Shown here in pieces: positions 35,147 through 43,314 of a stretch of DNA of 64,000 nucleotides. This DNA comes from Streptomyces sp. AM 4-1-1 (GTDB lineage: Bacteria; Actinomycetota; Actinomycetes; Streptomycetales; Streptomycetaceae), in contig NZ_CP119145.1 of NCBI RefSeq assembly GCF_029167625.1, positions 2,356,001 through 2,420,000 of the forward strand. The letters run 5' to 3'. The notes below the pieces were generated by a model that worked only from the letters and a program-made list of their open reading frames with translations, searched no databases and was not told where the DNA came from. Numbering within the stretch: the stretch's first letter is position 1; the number at the start of each line of letters is the position of its first letter. The position numbers were made by a program, and so were the translations under genes.

Positions 35147-35710
35147 TCATCCCGTCAACGGCGCGTCGTGCAGGATGCGCTGGAACAGCCGGTGGTCGGC
35201 CCACTCCCCCGCGATGTGCAGATAGCTCCGGGCCGTACCGATCTCCTCGAAGCCGGTCTTGGCGAGGACCCGCTGTGACGCCGTGTTGGTGAGGACCGTG
35301 CCCGCCTCCAGCCGGTGCAGGCCCAGCCCGTCCCTGGCCGTCTCGCAGATCCGCCGTACGGCGGCCGTCGCCAGCCCCCGGCCCGCGTGGTCGACGTCGA
35401 CCCAGTAGCCGAGCGTGGCGCTGTGGAAGGCGCCGAACGTGATGTTGGACAGGGTGAAACCGCCGACGACCAGGTCCTCGTCGTCGGCCAGCACCCAGGG
35501 CATGCCACGTCCGGCGGCGCGTTCCGCCAGCAGGCCGGCCAGGCGGTCCCGCTGCCCCTGCTCGGTGTAGTAAGCCTCCGGTCGTACCGGTTCCCAGGGA
35601 CGCATATGGGCGCGGCTGCGGGTCAGGGCCCCGGCCATGGACCGGGCGTCACCGGGCGCCGCGGGCCGCAGCCGTACGCCCGGGGCGAGGGGGTGTGATT
35701 CGTCGGTCAT
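35147..35710 (-). CDS. GNAT-family N-acetyltransferase, RimJ/RimL type
   Basis: 187-residue acetyltransferase. Acetyl-CoA loop HAGRGLATAAVRRI (about residue 110), TLGYWVDVD before it, and HRLEAGTVLTNTASQRVLAKTGF (in pieces) after it are the standard ribosomal-protein acetyltransferase pattern. It is convergent with the other GNAT gene; similar length but clearly different sequence, so not a recent duplicate. Confidence 0.9.
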   Translation of the reverse strand: MTDESHPLAPGVRLRPAAPGDARSMAGALTRSRAHMRPWEPVRPEAYYTEQGQRDRLAGLLAERAAGRGMPWVLADDEDLVVGGFTLSNITFGAFHSATLGYWVDVDHAGRGLATAAVRRICETARDGLGLHRLEAGTVLTNTASQRVLAKTGFEEIGTARSYLHIAGEWADHRLFQRILHDAPLTG

Positions 35711-35795
35711 CCCCGCACGGTAACGCGGGCCCCGGGCGGTCCGGAACGCCCGGCAGCGACCGCGGGGCCCGGTGGCCCCGGTGCGTCGGCCCGGC

Positions 35796-36716
35796 TCAGG
35801 AGTCCTCGGGCGCGGGCCCCGGACCCCGTACCGCCCCGGCCCTGGCCGGGAGTTCCCGGCACAGCACCTGGACCAGCGGACCGAGCCGGAACCGCTCCGG
35901 CTGTACGGTCTCGACGCCGTGGTCCCGCAACGGCACCGCGGTGACCGGCCCGACGCACGCCGACAGGACGTCCCCGCGCAACGCCTCCAGCACCCTCGGC
36001 AGCAGCCCGCGCTCCTCGGCGCGGTTCAGGAGCGACGCGGCGGCCGGGGCACTAGTGAAGGTGAGGGCGTCCAGACCGCGCGCGACGGTGACGTCGATCA
36101 GCCGGTCCAGGGGGGCGATGTCCTCCGGTGGCATCCAGCGGTAGACCGGTACGCCCACGACCTCGGCGCCCGCCCCGCGCAACGCGTCGATGAGGCCGGG
36201 CAGGGGTTCGCCGTGCAGTTGGAGCGCGATCCTGCGGCCCTCGACGCCCTCGGCGAGGAGCCGGTCGAGGACTTCGGCCATCGACTCGGAGGCGGGCGAC
36301 CACCGCTCGGTGAGCCCGGCGGCCCGGACGGCGCCCTTGACCTTGGGGCCGCGTGTCAGCAACTCGGCGCCACGCAGCCGGGCCAGCAAACCGTCGCCGA
36401 GCCCCCAGCCCTCGGCGGCCTCCAGCCAGCCCCGGAAGCCGACCGCGGTGGTCGCCACCACCACATCGGGCGCCTTCTCGACCAACCGCTTCGTGGCGTC
36501 CAGGAGTTCGCCGTCGTCCGCGAGCGGCACGATCCGCAGCGCCGGAGCGTGCAGGACGGTGGCGCCCCGCCGCCGCAGCAGCGTGGCGAGTTCCTCGGCC
36601 CGGCGGGCGGCGGTGATCCCGACCGTGAAACCGGTCAGGGGCCCGTCCCCCGATCCGGCCCCGGTCCCCGCTTCGGCCTCCGACGAGGGTGCGTGTCGTT
36701 CGTCTTCTTCGCGCAT
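35796..36716 (-). CDS. Uroporphyrinogen-III synthase
   Basis: 306-residue HemD-family enzyme that cyclises hydroxymethylbilane to uroporphyrinogen III in tetrapyrrole synthesis. The two-domain fold is indicated by VGITAARRAEELATLLRRRGA, APALRIVPL, DVVVATTAVGFRGWLEAA and the late DALTFTSAPAAASLL and ACVGPVTAVPLRDHGV. The ATG at 36716 has GGGAAG upstream. It is isolated from other haem genes and lacks the C-terminal winged helix of some actinobacterial relatives. Streptomyces often carry a second, so it may be a paralogue. Confidence 0.9.
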   Translation of the reverse strand: MREEDERHAPSSEAEAGTGAGSGDGPLTGFTVGITAARRAEELATLLRRRGATVLHAPALRIVPLADDGELLDATKRLVEKAPDVVVATTAVGFRGWLEAAEGWGLGDGLLARLRGAELLTRGPKVKGAVRAAGLTERWSPASESMAEVLDRLLAEGVEGRRIALQLHGEPLPGLIDALRGAGAEVVGVPVYRWMPPEDIAPLDRLIDVTVARGLDALTFTSAPAAASLLNRAEERGLLPRVLEALRGDVLSACVGPVTAVPLRDHGVETVQPERFRLGPLVQVLCRELPARAGAVRGPGPAPEDS

Positions 36717-36782
36717 GGTGCTTCCCGGCTCCAAGTCCCGCTGCTGCTCCTGCGACCTCCCCACGACAGGGAGTGGAGTGGA

Positions 36783-38582
36783 TCAGACCTTGGCCGTCGC
36801 GACGGCGGCCTTCCCGGAAGTGCCGTTCGGCCACAGCCGGGGCCTGCGCTTGGCCGCGACGTCCTCGACCCATCCGAACAGGAGGATCGCCATTCCTATC
36901 AGCGGCCAGATCAGGATCAGCATGAGCACATTGCCCGACGCGTCGATGTACGTACCGAGGTGGTCCCCGACCCAGGGCACGCTCCACAGCTGGTCGATGA
37001 TCAGGCTCGTCCCCATGAACAGCAGGTTGTGCCAGAGGTAGATCGTCACGGCCCGGTTGTTGGCCAGCGTGACCAGGCTGTCCCAGGCCGCGAGCCTGCC
37101 GGGCAGCTTCTGCCAGGACGGCGCGTACTGGAGCAGGATCACGCAGAAGCCGAGTGACCAGGTGGCCTGGGCGAGCGGGATCTCGTCGAGGTTCCAGCCC
37201 TCTTCGGTGAGGTGGCCGGACGCCCACCACAGACCGAACGCCATCATGATCGCGGCGGAGGAGACCGAGATGTAGCGCGGGATCTTCTTCAGCAGCCCGT
37301 CGTTGTGCGCGAAGCCCAGAATCCAGCAGGCGCCGAACACCGCGAAGTCGCCGACGGCCTCACCCGTCGCACCGGGGATCGTGACGACGCCTGTGCCGAT
37401 CACGGCGGTCAGCGCGACCGGGGCGAGCAGCGTCGCCCAGGGCAGCTTGCGGAACGCCTTCAGCAGCAGGGGCGAAGCGAGGACGAACCACAGATAGGCC
37501 CGGATGTACCAGAGCGGGCCGGCGGCCTGGTCGGCCCAGCTCTGCTCCAGGAAGCCGCCCTCGGAACCGTTCTCCCAGGGGTACGGGGGCGAGCCGACCG
37601 GGAAGATGTAGCAGCCCAGCTTGATGAACCACCAGATCCCCTCCCCCCGGACCGGTTTCCAGCTCAGCGCGAACATGACCGGCACCACGCACAGCGAGAA
37701 CGCCCACATGGGGGGCAGCAGTCGCCGCATACGGCCACGGATGACGCCCCACGCCGGACGGGCCAGCGAGCGGGCCATCAGCGAACCGGCCAGCGCGAAC
37801 ATCACGCCCATGGACGGGAAGAGGACCGTCAGCCAGGCCCAGCCGAACAGGTGGAAGACGACGACACGGACCAGTGCGACGGCGCGCAGCAGGTCGAGAT
37901 AGCGGTCACGGCCGCCCTTCTTGGGCGGGGCCGGGGCCTCGGGCGGCTCGGGAGCGGGCTCCGTCGCGGTGGCGGTCATCGTGGTGGTGGCGGTCGCCGT
38001 CCCACCTGCCCCGGCGGGGAAGGGGTCCCCGCCGTCGGCCTCGAACTGTCCGGGATACGACGCCTCGAACCCTGCCTGGTCCTGCCCCGGGTACGAGGCG
38101 AACGGCTGCTCCTGGGCGCGCCCGGGGTACGCGGCCCCGGACTGTCCCGGGAAGGGGCGCTGCCCAGCGGTGGGGTACTGCCCCTGGACGGTGTCCTGGC
38201 CCGGGAACGGCCCCTGCCCGGGGAACGGACGCTGCGGCGCCGTGCTCCGGTCCCGGTCCGCGAAGGGATCGAAGGCGCCCTGCCCCTGACCTGCGGACGG
38301 GCCGCGGTCCTGGCGCGCGAACGGGTCGAAGGCGTCCCGCCCCGATGGCCGGCCCTGGCCCTGGCCCTGATACGGGTACGAATCCCCGCCCGGGTCCTCA
38401 CCGGAGAACGCCCCCCTCTCGGAGAGCGCGCCCCTCTCAGGGAACGCCCCCCTCCCGGAGAACGCGTCCCCCTCGGGGAACGCCCCCCCGTCGGCGTACG
38501 GCTCCGGCGTGCGGAACGGCTCCGTCCCGTCCGGGTCACGGGGCTGCCACGGCGTGCCGGGCGGCTGGTCGGGATACGTCAC
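36783..38582 (-). CDS. Acyltransferase-3 family membrane protein with long repeat N-terminus
   Basis: 599-residue protein. Residues 1-225 are disordered, with GAFxxRGAF units (about 30-60), DPFA pairs and several FPGQ repeats. Residues about 230-590 hold around ten membrane helices of the acyltransferase-3 family (LDLLRAVALVRVVVFHLFGWAWL in pieces; the family's His is in VFHLFG). Such proteins acetylate extracellular polysaccharides. The GTG overlaps the stop of the MatB-like gene (GTGA), so it may O-acetylate the glycan made by that enzyme; this is inference. Confidence 0.9.
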   Translation of the reverse strand: MTYPDQPPGTPWQPRDPDGTEPFRTPEPYADGGAFPEGDAFSGRGAFPERGALSERGAFSGEDPGGDSYPYQGQGQGRPSGRDAFDPFARQDRGPSAGQGQGAFDPFADRDRSTAPQRPFPGQGPFPGQDTVQGQYPTAGQRPFPGQSGAAYPGRAQEQPFASYPGQDQAGFEASYPGQFEADGGDPFPAGAGGTATATTTMTATATEPAPEPPEAPAPPKKGGRDRYLDLLRAVALVRVVVFHLFGWAWLTVLFPSMGVMFALAGSLMARSLARPAWGVIRGRMRRLLPPMWAFSLCVVPVMFALSWKPVRGEGIWWFIKLGCYIFPVGSPPYPWENGSEGGFLEQSWADQAAGPLWYIRAYLWFVLASPLLLKAFRKLPWATLLAPVALTAVIGTGVVTIPGATGEAVGDFAVFGACWILGFAHNDGLLKKIPRYISVSSAAIMMAFGLWWASGHLTEEGWNLDEIPLAQATWSLGFCVILLQYAPSWQKLPGRLAAWDSLVTLANNRAVTIYLWHNLLFMGTSLIIDQLWSVPWVGDHLGTYIDASGNVLMLILIWPLIGMAILLFGWVEDVAAKRRPRLWPNGTSGKAAVATAKV

Positions 38583-40771
38583 GCGACGGGCCTCCGGTCG
38601 TTGCTGCCGGCCCTCAACTGGTTCGGTACCGAGCCGGAGGCGTCCAGCGCTCCCGTGCGGCGCAGCTTCTGCCAGCGCAGCCGGCCGCCGGTGAGCGCGG
38701 TGATCCAGGAGTTGAGCAGCACCACGTACATGAGCTGCCGGTAGAGGATCTGCTGGAGGGGCAGCGAGATGAGATGGGTCATGCGTTCCTTGTCGAGCCG
38801 GAAGGCGTACGCCGCGCAGATGCCCTGCACCACGAGGACGCCGAGCCAGGCGACGACCGTCTTCTGGGTGGGGCCGAAGACCAGCCCGTACAGCAGGAAG
38901 ACGTCGATGAGGGGCGCGAGCAGCGGTGCCACGACCATGAACAGGGAGACGAAGGGCAGTCCGACCCGCCCGAACCGGCCGGAGGGGCCGCGCTCGATGA
39001 GTGATCTGCGGTGCTTCCAGATCGCCTGCATGGTGCCGTACGACCACCGGTAGCGCTGCGACCACAGCTGCTGCACGGACTCCGGCGCCTCGGTCCAGGC
39101 GCGGGCGTTCTCCGCGTAGACCACGCGCCAGCCGTCGCGGTGCAGGGCCATGGTGACGTCGGTGTCCTCGGCGAGGGTGTCCTCGCTCATGCCGCCGACC
39201 CGGTCCAGCGCCTGCCGGCGGAACGCGCCGACGGCGCCCGGGATCGTGGGCATGCAGCCGAGGATGTCGTACATCCGGCGGTCGAGGTTGAAGCCCATCA
39301 CGTACTCGATGTGCTGCCAGGCGCCGATGAGCGAGTCGCGGTTGCCGACCTTGGCGTTGCCCGCGACGGCCCCGACCCTCGGGTCACCGAAGGGCTGCAC
39401 CAGCTCGCGGACGGTGGACGGTTCGAAGACGGTGTCGCCGTCCATCATCACCACGACGTCGTACCGGGCGTGCGCGATGCCGTTGTTGAGGGCCGCGGGC
39501 TTCCCGCCGTTGCGCTGCCGCACCACGCGTACGTTCGGCAGTCGCAGCGCCTCCACGAGGTCCGCCGTGCCGTCCGTCGAACCGTCGTCGATGACGATCA
39601 CTTCGATGGGGTGGTCGCTGGACATCAGCGAGCGGACGGTGGCCTCGATGCACTTGCGTTCGTTGTACGCGGGCACCAGCACCGAGACCGGTCGGGTGAA
39701 CGGCTCGCCCCAGCGGAAGTTTCGTTTCCGCACCTTCCTGGCGTGCAGGAAGGACAGCAGCAGCATCAGCCCGAAGCGGGAGAAGACCAGCACGCCGATG
39801 ACGGCGAGACCGGCGACCATGACGCCGGTGATGTGCTCCGAGACGTCGACGGCGTAGACGAACGCCTTGCCCTTCACCAGCGCGAAGCCGGTGACCGGGG
39901 TGTGGGCGCTCGGTGCGCCGAGAGCCGTCGTCAGGTTGTCGAAGGTGTAGCCCCGCTCCTGCATCCGCGGCAGGAACTTCCCGAGCGCGGCCACGGTCTG
40001 GGACCGGTCACCACCCGAGTCGTGCATCAGGATGATGGCGCCCTTGCCGCCCTTGGGCGTGGCCCGCTTGATGATGGAGTGGACCCCGGGGCGCTTCCAG
40101 TCCTCACTGTCGGTGTTGTTGACGACGGTGAGGTAGCCGCGGCTGCCGACGTACTGCGTGACCGGCCAGGACTTGTCGTCCATGGCGTCGGCGAACGAGG
40201 AGTACGGCGGGCGGAACAGGGAGGTACGGATACCGGCCGCGCCCGCCAGCACCAGCTGGTTCTGGGAGAGTTCCCAGTCGATGCGGTCGGTGGACTGGTA
40301 CGAGAGGTCCGGGTGGTTGAAGGTGTGCAGCCCGACCTCGTGCCCCTCGTCGACCATCCGCTTGACCAGGTCGGGGTAGCGCGAGGCCATGGTGCCGGTG
40401 ACGAAGAAGACGCCGTGCGCGTCGTGCTCCTTCAGCTCGTCGAGGACCTTCGGCGTCCACTCGGGGTCCGGCCCGTCGTCGAAGGTGAGGACGATCTTGT
40501 GGTCGGGTATCCGCAGCGACTTGGGATCGTCCTTGGCCCGCGCGTCGATGACGGGGCCGCCCTCCATGATCTTCTGGGGGACCGTGTCGGTGGCCGCCGG
40601 AGGCTGGACGCGGTAGTCGGCGAGGATCTCGCTGTGCACGTACCCGCGCAGCATCAGCATCGCGAGCAGGGCGACAAGGAGCAGGGCGGGGAGCAGGTAA
40701 CGCATGGGGAGCCTACGGCGCTGCCTCGGCTTCTTACGGTTGCTCTTGCCCCGCGGGGCGGGGGGTGTCAT
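38579..40771 (-). CDS. matB: Bifunctional polysaccharide deacetylase / GT2 glycosyltransferase, MatB-like
   Basis: 730-residue membrane protein. After one N-terminal helix (about 24-42) comes a NodB-type deacetylase with VLTFDDGPDP (motif 1, about residue 94), GLHTFNHPD (motif 2) and LFRPPYSS (motif 3). A central helix pair leads to a processive GT2 domain: VSVLVPAYNE, VIDDGSTDGT, MMDGDTVFEP, EDTDVTMALHRDGW and QRYRW. More helices follow. Architecture and neighbourhood match Streptomyces MatB, which makes a poly-beta-1,6-GlcNAc polymer that drives hyphal aggregation. Start abuts the matA-like stop. Confidence 0.88.
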   Translation of the reverse strand: MTPPAPRGKSNRKKPRQRRRLPMRYLLPALLLVALLAMLMLRGYVHSEILADYRVQPPAATDTVPQKIMEGGPVIDARAKDDPKSLRIPDHKIVLTFDDGPDPEWTPKVLDELKEHDAHGVFFVTGTMASRYPDLVKRMVDEGHEVGLHTFNHPDLSYQSTDRIDWELSQNQLVLAGAAGIRTSLFRPPYSSFADAMDDKSWPVTQYVGSRGYLTVVNNTDSEDWKRPGVHSIIKRATPKGGKGAIILMHDSGGDRSQTVAALGKFLPRMQERGYTFDNLTTALGAPSAHTPVTGFALVKGKAFVYAVDVSEHITGVMVAGLAVIGVLVFSRFGLMLLLSFLHARKVRKRNFRWGEPFTRPVSVLVPAYNERKCIEATVRSLMSSDHPIEVIVIDDGSTDGTADLVEALRLPNVRVVRQRNGGKPAALNNGIAHARYDVVVMMDGDTVFEPSTVRELVQPFGDPRVGAVAGNAKVGNRDSLIGAWQHIEYVMGFNLDRRMYDILGCMPTIPGAVGAFRRQALDRVGGMSEDTLAEDTDVTMALHRDGWRVVYAENARAWTEAPESVQQLWSQRYRWSYGTMQAIWKHRRSLIERGPSGRFGRVGLPFVSLFMVVAPLLAPLIDVFLLYGLVFGPTQKTVVAWLGVLVVQGICAAYAFRLDKERMTHLISLPLQQILYRQLMYVVLLNSWITALTGGRLRWQKLRRTGALDASGSVPNQLRAGSNDRRPVA

Positions 40772-41359
40772 TTACGGGCTGCCTTCTGGAGGAGTGACGG
40801 TCTCACCGGGCGCCGACGACGTCTCGCCGGTCGGCGGTTCGACGGGCGGTGTCGAGACGCCCGGCGACGAGACGGTGTCCGAGGCCCCGGGCGTGGGCTT
40901 CGTGCCGCCGCCCGTCCCGCCCTTGGGTGGTACGACGACGGAGGACGACGCACCGCTGCCGCCCGGCTTCTTCGGCACGTGGGCGGCCGAGCTGCTGCCC
41001 GAGGGATGCGTGCTGGGGCCGACCGACGAGGTCGAGAGGGTCGCACTGGGTGTGACGCCGGGCGACGCCGGGTCGGAGGAGAGACTCGGGTCCGGCTCGA
41101 CCTCCACCGGCGCTGTCTTCTTCTCCGGCTGACCTGAGATCGGCAGCCAGGGCGCGCTGGAGTTGCCACCGAGCACGGAGACCACCAGCGTCACCGCGTA
41201 GCAGGCACAGATGATGGTGAGGACCCAGCCGAGCCGCCGGAACGTCTTGCTGCGGCGCCCGCTCTCGTCCACGAACACCGGCCCGTCGGAGCCCTCGGAC
41301 GCTTCCGGTTCCTTCGGCAGTTGGGAGAGCTGACGCCCCACGTCCAGTTGGAGCGTCAT
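40772..41359 (-). CDS. matA: MatA-like membrane protein with extracellular Ser/Pro/Thr-rich region
   Basis: 195 residues from an ATG at 41359 preceded by AGGAG nine bases upstream; an in-frame GTG at 41434 would add 25 residues but lacks a ribosome site. One membrane helix (LGWVLTIICACYAVTLVVSVL, in pieces, near residues 45-65) separates a cytoplasmic N-terminus from a low-complexity Ser/Pro/Gly/Thr tail. It lacks an enzymatic motif. Its stop is directly followed by the matB start, and context suggests a partner of the glycan synthase. Assignment rests mostly on position. Confidence 0.75.
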   Translation of the reverse strand: MTLQLDVGRQLSQLPKEPEASEGSDGPVFVDESGRRSKTFRRLGWVLTIICACYAVTLVVSVLGGNSSAPWLPISGQPEKKTAPVEVEPDPSLSSDPASPGVTPSATLSTSSVGPSTHPSGSSSAAHVPKKPGGSGASSSVVVPPKGGTGGGTKPTPGASDTVSSPGVSTPPVEPPTGETSSAPGETVTPPEGSP

Positions 41360-42060
41360 CTCGCTCGGCTCCTGGGTATGCCCGGAACGGGCACTTTCAC
41401 GCCGATTTTCCACAGGTGTTCGCACATCCCCCACTCAACGGATCGGGCACGCACAACTGTCCGGCCTCGTGTCGCTGGACCGGGCCCCCACCCTGTCCAG
41501 GCGCCCCCTACCACAGTGCACCCGAACCACGAATGTAGCGCACCCGGACGACGCGGTGGCCGGGAGACAGCCGATGTTAGGCATCAGTGCTGCATCGATT
41601 TCCGGCAGTCGGCCACCGGGGAGTCGTTTCGGCCAGTTTTCCCCGGAGGCAAGAAGCCGCCTCCCGGCTCGGAACACGTTCGCGGCCGGGGCGGCGCGAC
41701 CCTTGCCCAGGCCGCCGCGCGGGCCCGTCACCAGCGGGACGGCGGCAAAGGCCGCGGCAACGCCTCGACACACTGCCCGGTATGGCCGGAAATCTCACCA
41801 AGGCGCGTGTGAAGGGTGTGTTTTTGGCCATGCCCGCGACGCGCTTTCTCCACATCCAGGGCGAGCGGCGCGGGCGACGCGGGCAGCGGACCCACAGTCT
41901 TCGAACAACAGTCGGACGAAGTCGGTCCGCTTTCGGATACGGAGCCCGCCCGCCCCGGGCGCGGGCGGTCCGCGCACCGGCCCGCACGGCTCTACGGAAC
42001 CAGCCAGATCCACACCCGCCCCCACCGGCACCTCGCCCGCGTTTGCCCCCTTTCACCCCC
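41360..42060. promoter_or_regulatory. 700-bp spacer upstream of the matAB-like operon
   Basis: Contains the promoter region of the matA-like gene and the 3' region of a 68-residue ORF. Long frames in this stretch lack consistent coding character. I see no clear operator, RNA gene or terminator. Confidence 0.3.
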
Positions 42061-42267
42061 TCAGGCGCGTGCCCGAATCCATGCCGCCAGCTCCCGTACG
42101 AGTTCCGCCGACGCGCCGCCGAGCTGTACGAACGGCCTGTCGGTGACCGTGGGGAAGTCGCCGCGCAACGAGGGCAGGGTGACGCCCGCGAGCTTGAGCG
42201 CGTCGGCCAGATCGCGCGCCGCCAGGTCACCCTCGCGGAGTGCCTGGCCGTTCGCCGAGTCGGACAT
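42061..42267 (-). CDS. Small hypothetical protein
   Basis: 68 residues, not recognised. The sequence (ARDLADALKLAGVTLPSLRGDF, in pieces, then ELVRELAAWIRARA) looks like a compact helical protein with a Val/Leu-rich core and codon bias typical of the genome. It follows the HATPase gene block on the same strand after a 197-bp repeat spacer. It may belong to the regulatory cassette; evidence is weak. Confidence 0.6.
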   Translation of the reverse strand: MSDSANGQALREGDLAARDLADALKLAGVTLPSLRGDFPTVTDRPFVQLGGASAELVRELAAWIRARA

Positions 42268-42320
42268 GGGTGCGGCCTTTCGTTGATGACGGACCAGTGG
42301 TTCGTGCGGCGGGGGCCGGA

Positions 42321-42458
42321 CGACGGGGTTCGCGCGCGGCGAGGTTCACGCGACGGGGGCGGGACGACGGGCGTCCGCGCGCGGCGGGATGCACGCGACC
42401 GGGGGCAGGCCGACGGGTCCGCGCGCGGCGGCAGTCCACCCGGCGAGGTGCGGGCGGC
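42321..42458. repeat. Degenerate 45-bp tandem repeat, three copies
   Basis: Units start at 42321, 42365 and 42411, each beginning CGACGGG and carrying CGCGCGCGGCG followed by a CACGCGAC-like end. It lies between two small minus-strand ORFs. Confidence 0.7.
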
Positions 42459-42464
42459 CGGGCC

Positions 42465-42662
42465 TCACGGCCGGCGGCGGGGGCGCGCCGAGATCACCAG
42501 GCCCAGTTCATGGGCCGCCTCCACCACCAGCGTCATGAGCTGAGCGGTGGTAAGGGCCTCGCGGCGGTCAGCCCGCTCGCCGAAGATCAGGACATGACTG
42601 CCGGACTCCCCCGGAGCGAGCGGCACGCGTAACCCCGGCGTGATGCCCGGCGTGTCCCCCAT
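42465..42662 (-). CDS. Small hypothetical protein overlapping the HATPase gene
   Basis: 65-residue protein, not recognised (GLRVPLAPGESGSHVLIFGE, then LTTAQLMTLVVEAAHELGLVI). Coding character is good and GAGGGAG precedes the ATG. It overlaps the annotated 3' end of the HATPase gene by 95 nt in another frame. The tail of the HATPase in this overlap looks non-conserved, so the small protein is probably the real product here and the two genes are translationally linked. Confidence 0.65.
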   Translation of the reverse strand: MGDTPGITPGLRVPLAPGESGSHVLIFGERADRREALTTAQLMTLVVEAAHELGLVISARPRRRP

Positions 42663-43089
42663 GAGGCTCCCTCAGGTCGTGTCGGCCGCCGGCCGTCCCC
42701 CGTGGCACGGACAGGACGAAGTACGTCGCCTTGCCCCGCGGGGGCACGGTCCGCACACCCCAGTCGTCCGCCAGGGACTCCACGAGGAACAGCCCCCGGC
42801 CGTGCGTCGCGGTTCCGGAGCCGTGACGCACGACAGGGACACCGCCGCCGTGATCGACGACCGTCACGGTGAGCGCCGCGTCCGACAGCGCGCAGATCAC
42901 GCGGTACGAGGCTCCGCCCACGGCGTGGATGACGGCGTTGGTCGCGAGTTCACTGGCCAACAGTTCGGCCGTATCCGAAAACTCGTCCGAGAAACCCCAG
43001 TTACGTACGGTTCCGCGTACGCGTTTCCGGGTTTCCCGCACGGATTCTTCGGCGGAGGGAAATTGGAACGTCTGCTCATCGTTGGGCAC
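42568..43089 (-). CDS. HATPase_c (anti-sigma/RsbW-type) ATP-binding protein
   Basis: 173-residue histidine-kinase-like ATPase domain without sensor. N box LLASELATNAVIHAVG, G1 VVDHGGGVP and G2 THGRGLFLVESLAD are visible. Such proteins act as anti-sigma kinases or regulators in Streptomyces. Residues beyond about 130 (HDLREPHGGHAGHH) seem to be overrun into the next ORF. GTG start with GAGGTG upstream. It is divergent from an XRE(DUF5753)-DUF397 pair, the three-gene cassette known from whiJ and abaA-type loci. Confidence 0.9.
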   Translation of the reverse strand: MPNDEQTFQFPSAEESVRETRKRVRGTVRNWGFSDEFSDTAELLASELATNAVIHAVGGASYRVICALSDAALTVTVVDHGGGVPVVRHGSGTATHGRGLFLVESLADDWGVRTVPPRGKATYFVLSVPRGTAGGRHDLREPHGGHAGHHAGVTRAARSGGVRQSCPDLRRAG

Positions 43090-43220
43090 CAGAGTTCACC
43101 TCTCGGCGTGTGACGGGGGCGAACGGAGGGTCCCGCGTCACCGGATTTGCCACGCTTCGCCACCGTCGAGTGACGATCCGTGACCGACGGGGACACAGTA
43201 GCGGCGCCTATACCCTTCTT

Positions 43221-43257
43221 GCAAGTACCCTCTACGCATATATGCATGTCTACTTGC
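43221..43257. promoter_or_regulatory. Nested palindromic operator in the divergent cassette spacer
   Basis: GCAAGTA (43221-43227) and TACTTGC (43251-43257) form an outer dyad around the perfect decamer palindrome GCATATATGC (43236-43245). It lies 58 bp before the XRE regulator start in the only strongly AT-rich spot of the spacer. The likely binder is the XRE protein itself, controlling both divergent transcripts. Confidence 0.65.
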
Positions 43258-43314
43258 TGGCGCTCGTGGCGGACCAGCGGGCAAACTGACAACCGACATC
43301 AATCGAGGAGCGTG

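Noticed and set aside
38860..41137. Long plus-strand frame opposite matB
   Set aside because: Antisense to a gene with deacetylase and GT2 motifs; His/Asp/Arg-rich low-complexity translation.
41435..42060. Hidden gene or RNA in the spacer before matA
   Set aside because: Open frames on both strands lack domain signals and ribosome sites, and no tRNA-like or terminator structure is convincing.
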